The notes under the pieces were generated by a model, which worked only from the letters and a program-made list of their open reading frames with translations, made no database searches and had not been told where the DNA came from. This document shows positions 5,549 through 7,078 of a DNA stretch of 7,078 nt, in pieces. This DNA is from CBDUEV01 sp965366365 (GTDB lineage: Bacteria; Actinomycetota; Acidimicrobiia; Spongiisociales; JAENVV01). The stretch lies in the NCBI GenBank assembly GCA_965366365.1, contig CBDUEV010000109.1, positions 1-7,078 on the forward strand. The letters are read 5' to 3'. How positions within the stretch are numbered: the stretch's first letter is position 1; each line of letters starts with the position of its first letter. Position numbers and translations under genes: made by a program.

Positions 5549-6135
5549 CCGCGACCCGCCACACACGCGAAGACGTGATCGCCGCGGCGGGACGCCTCTT
5601 CGCCGAGCGTGGATATCACGGCACTTCGATGCGGGACCTGGGTCGCGAGTTGGGCTTGCTCGGCTCGTCGCTGTACTCGCATATCGGCAGCAAGGAGGAG
5701 CTGCTCGTCGAGGTGGCGCGGCGCGGCGAGCAGCTCTTTCAGGAGTCCGCAGAGCGAGCGCTGGCAGGTGGAGTAACCGGCGCCGACAAGCTGCGCGCCC
5801 TCATCGCCGGTCACGTCGCCGTGATGCTCGACCACCGTCAGGAGGTCGGGACCTTCCTCAATGAAGCCCATGCCCTACACACCGCCGACCGGTGGCGACT
5901 CATCGAGTCGCGGAACCGATACGAGCAGGCCTTCCGCACGGTCCTCGAAGAAGGAGCAGCGGACGGCTCGCTGCCTCCGGACACCAACCCTCCTCTGGTG
6001 GCGATCTTCCTGCTCTCCATCCTCAATGCCACGGAACGGTGGTATTCACCCGACGGGACGTTGGACCGGCATCAGCTCGCCGATGAGATCTACCGCTTCG
6101 GGACCGAGGGCGCAGGCCGTTCGGCGGCCTCGTGA
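5545..6135 (+). CDS. TetR-family regulator, probable PaaR repressor of the paa operon
   Basis: A 196-residue TetR-type transcription factor. The N-terminal DNA-binding domain spans about residues 6-53 (REDVIAAAGRLFAERGYHGTSM, then the recognition helix region GLLGSSLYSHIGSKEELL). The C-terminal ligand domain ends with a NATERWYSPDG motif (161-171) seen in regulators of CoA-ester catabolism such as KstR2 and PaaR types. The ATG at 5545 overlaps the paaE stop (ATGA), so it is the last gene of the operon, and in-frame sequence upstream is out-of-frame paaE. TetR-type PaaR proteins in Thermus and Corynebacterium repress paa genes and respond to phenylacetyl-CoA. That this one binds the palindrome at 1937-1950 and is therefore autoregulated is inference. 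Another CoA ester is a possible effector, so I leave the symbol blank. Confidence 0.88.
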   Translation: MTATRHTREDVIAAAGRLFAERGYHGTSMRDLGRELGLLGSSLYSHIGSKEELLVEVARRGEQLFQESAERALAGGVTGADKLRALIAGHVAVMLDHRQEVGTFLNEAHALHTADRWRLIESRNRYEQAFRTVLEEGAADGSLPPDTNPPLVAIFLLSILNATERWYSPDGTLDRHQLADEIYRFGTEGAGRSAAS

Positions 6136-6145
6136 TGTTGCGCAC

Positions 6146-6151
6146 TATGCT
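6146..6151 (+). promoter_or_regulatory. Possible -10 box for the metallopeptidase gene
   Basis: TATGCT in the 42-bp gap after the TetR gene fits TANNNT and could give a leader of about 20 nt ahead of the ATG at 6178. There is no -35 at the right distance. Read-through from the paa operon is an alternative, since no terminator is visible in the gap. Confidence 0.25.
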
Positions 6152-6167
6152 GCTCGCTTCGAACGAC

Positions 6168-6171
6168 GGAG
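6168..6171 (+). promoter_or_regulatory. Ribosome binding site of the metallopeptidase gene
   Basis: GGAG lies 6 nt before the ATG at 6178. It supports that start and shows the gene is translated independently, unlike the overlapping paa genes upstream. Confidence 0.5.
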
Positions 6172-6177
6172 CCGGAC

Positions 6178-7053
6178 ATGCGATGGAAGAACCTGCGCGG
6201 AAGTGGGAACGTTGAGGACCGGCGGGCGCGCCCCGGGGGCCGTACGATGGCCGGGGGCGCCGGTGGCATAGGGGTCGTCGGGTTGCTGATCTTCCTGGCG
6301 GTGCAGTTCCTCGGTGGCGGAGGAAGCGGGATCGATCCTTCGGTCTTGGAACAGCTTCAACCGGCCGGAACCAACGCTCAATCCAGTGGGCCCGAGGTGG
6401 AACTCACCGCAGAGGAGCAAGAGTACGAGGAGTTCGTCACCAAAGTGATCGGTGACACCGACTTCGTCTGGGATCAGATCTTCACCGAGGCCGGGTTGAC
6501 GTACCAGCCACCTCGACTGGTCCTGTTCCGAACCTCCACCCAGTCGGGGTGTGGGGGCGCCAACAGCCAGGTGGGTCCCCACTACTGTCCACTCGACGAC
6601 ACCATCTACATCGACGAGACCTTCTTCGACGCGGTTCTCGAGTATCAGCTCGGCGCCCAGGGTGGCGACTTCGCAGAGGCATACGTGATCGCCCACGAGG
6701 TCGGTCACCACGTCCAGAACGAATTGGGCATCAACCAGCAGGTTCGCACCCTGCAGCAGCAGAACCCACAGGACGCCAACGAACTGTCGGTCCTGATGGA
6801 GCTCCAGGCGGACTGTTTCGCGGGGGTGTGGGCTCATTCCGTGGCCGCCCTGGATGCGGTCGCTTTGACTCGAGACGACATCCGCGAGGCACTCGACGCG
6901 GCCGCCACCGTGGGCGACGACCGGATCCAGCAGACCACCCAGGGCCGCGTCAACCCTGAGGCGTGGACCCACGGATCCGCCGAACAAAGGGTCGACTGGT
7001 TCACGACGGGCTACGAGACCGGCGACGCCAACCAGTGCAATACCTTCGACTGA
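6178..7053 (+). CDS. Membrane-anchored neutral zinc metallopeptidase (YpfJ type)
   Basis: A 291-residue member of the neutral zinc metallopeptidase family (PF04228, YpfJ-like), substrate unknown. The N-terminus MRWKNLRGSGNVEDRR is characteristic of the family and confirms the start at 6178. One hydrophobic segment at about residues 25-48 would anchor it in the membrane, with the following Gly-rich stretch leading to an extracytoplasmic domain. The catalytic motif HEVGHH is at 173-178 (zinc ligands H173 and H177, catalytic E174), and E208 in ELQADCFAG is the likely third ligand. Cysteines C125, C137, C213 and C287 could pair. Length is usual for the family. The gene lies 42 nt after the TetR gene on the same strand with its own Shine-Dalgarno. 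No link to phenylacetate catabolism is apparent, so the adjacency is probably incidental. Confidence 0.92.
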   Translation: MRWKNLRGSGNVEDRRARPGGRTMAGGAGGIGVVGLLIFLAVQFLGGGGSGIDPSVLEQLQPAGTNAQSSGPEVELTAEEQEYEEFVTKVIGDTDFVWDQIFTEAGLTYQPPRLVLFRTSTQSGCGGANSQVGPHYCPLDDTIYIDETFFDAVLEYQLGAQGGDFAEAYVIAHEVGHHVQNELGINQQVRTLQQQNPQDANELSVLMELQADCFAGVWAHSVAALDAVALTRDDIREALDAAATVGDDRIQQTTQGRVNPEAWTHGSAEQRVDWFTTGYETGDANQCNTFD

Positions 7054-7078
7054 TCGGAAGAGTTGGGGTCCCGGACGG
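7054..7078. other. Short 3' tail, no feature seen
   Basis: The 25 bases after the metallopeptidase stop contain no gene. A GGGTCCC-like symmetric patch is too short to call a terminator before the window ends. Confidence 0.5.

Noticed and set aside
4685..5566. A 293-codon minus-strand open frame antisense to paaE
   Set aside because: The sense frame carries intact FAD, NAD(P) and 2Fe-2S motifs. The antisense product has no recognisable feature.
6145..6987. A 280-codon minus-strand open frame antisense to the metallopeptidase
   Set aside because: The sense frame has the HEVGH motif and the family N-terminus. The antisense frame is a shadow.

Overview
This is a GC-rich chromosomal window, most likely from an actinomycete-type bacterium (Actinomycetota, possibly Acidimicrobiia; the lineage is inference). 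The clues are the base composition, a protein of the mycothiol-dependent maleylpyruvate isomerase/DinB type, and several promoters that look leaderless, with a TANNNT -10 box 6-7 nt before an ATG. Its core is a complete phenylacetyl-CoA epoxidase operon, paaABCDE (1965-5548, + strand). A TetR-family repressor (5545-6135) follows, joined by an ATGA overlap.

Layout: (1) 1-701, minus strand, a glycerophosphodiester phosphodiesterase truncated by the window start. (2) 751-1380, plus strand, a DinB/MDMPI-fold metalloenzyme, divergent from (1) across 49 bp that hold two face-to-face leaderless-type promoters. (3) 1381-1451, a convergent gap with a nested inverted repeat. (4) 1452-1862, minus strand, a small DUF3237-like protein with a GTG start and a strong Shine-Dalgarno. 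(5) 1863-1964, a divergent control region in which two sigma-70-type promoters share one -35 region and a palindrome resembling known PaaR operators fills the paaA promoter spacer. (6) 1965-6135, paaA-paaB-paaC-paaD-paaE-tetR, every junction overlapping or within 2 nt. (7) 6178-7053, a membrane-anchored neutral zinc metallopeptidase of the YpfJ type. No RNA genes, IS elements, CRISPR arrays or att sites were seen.

How the genes work together: PaaA (di-iron catalytic subunit), PaaC (structural partner), PaaB (small bridging subunit) and PaaE (flavin/2Fe-2S reductase) form the oxygenase that turns phenylacetyl-CoA into its ring-1,2-epoxide. PaaD is the Fe-S/metal maturation-type accessory protein. 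The TetR protein is the obvious candidate to repress the operon through the palindrome at 1937-1950 and, being the last gene, would regulate its own synthesis. The downstream pathway genes (paaG, paaZ, paaJ, paaH, paaK) are not in the window.

The enzymology is canonical. The novelty is mostly in the control region: paaA appears to start at ATG 1965 on a leaderless mRNA, the apparent upstream TTG start at 1929 is really the -35 box, and a DUF3237-like gene of unknown function shares the promoter and is a candidate new member of the phenylacetate regulon.
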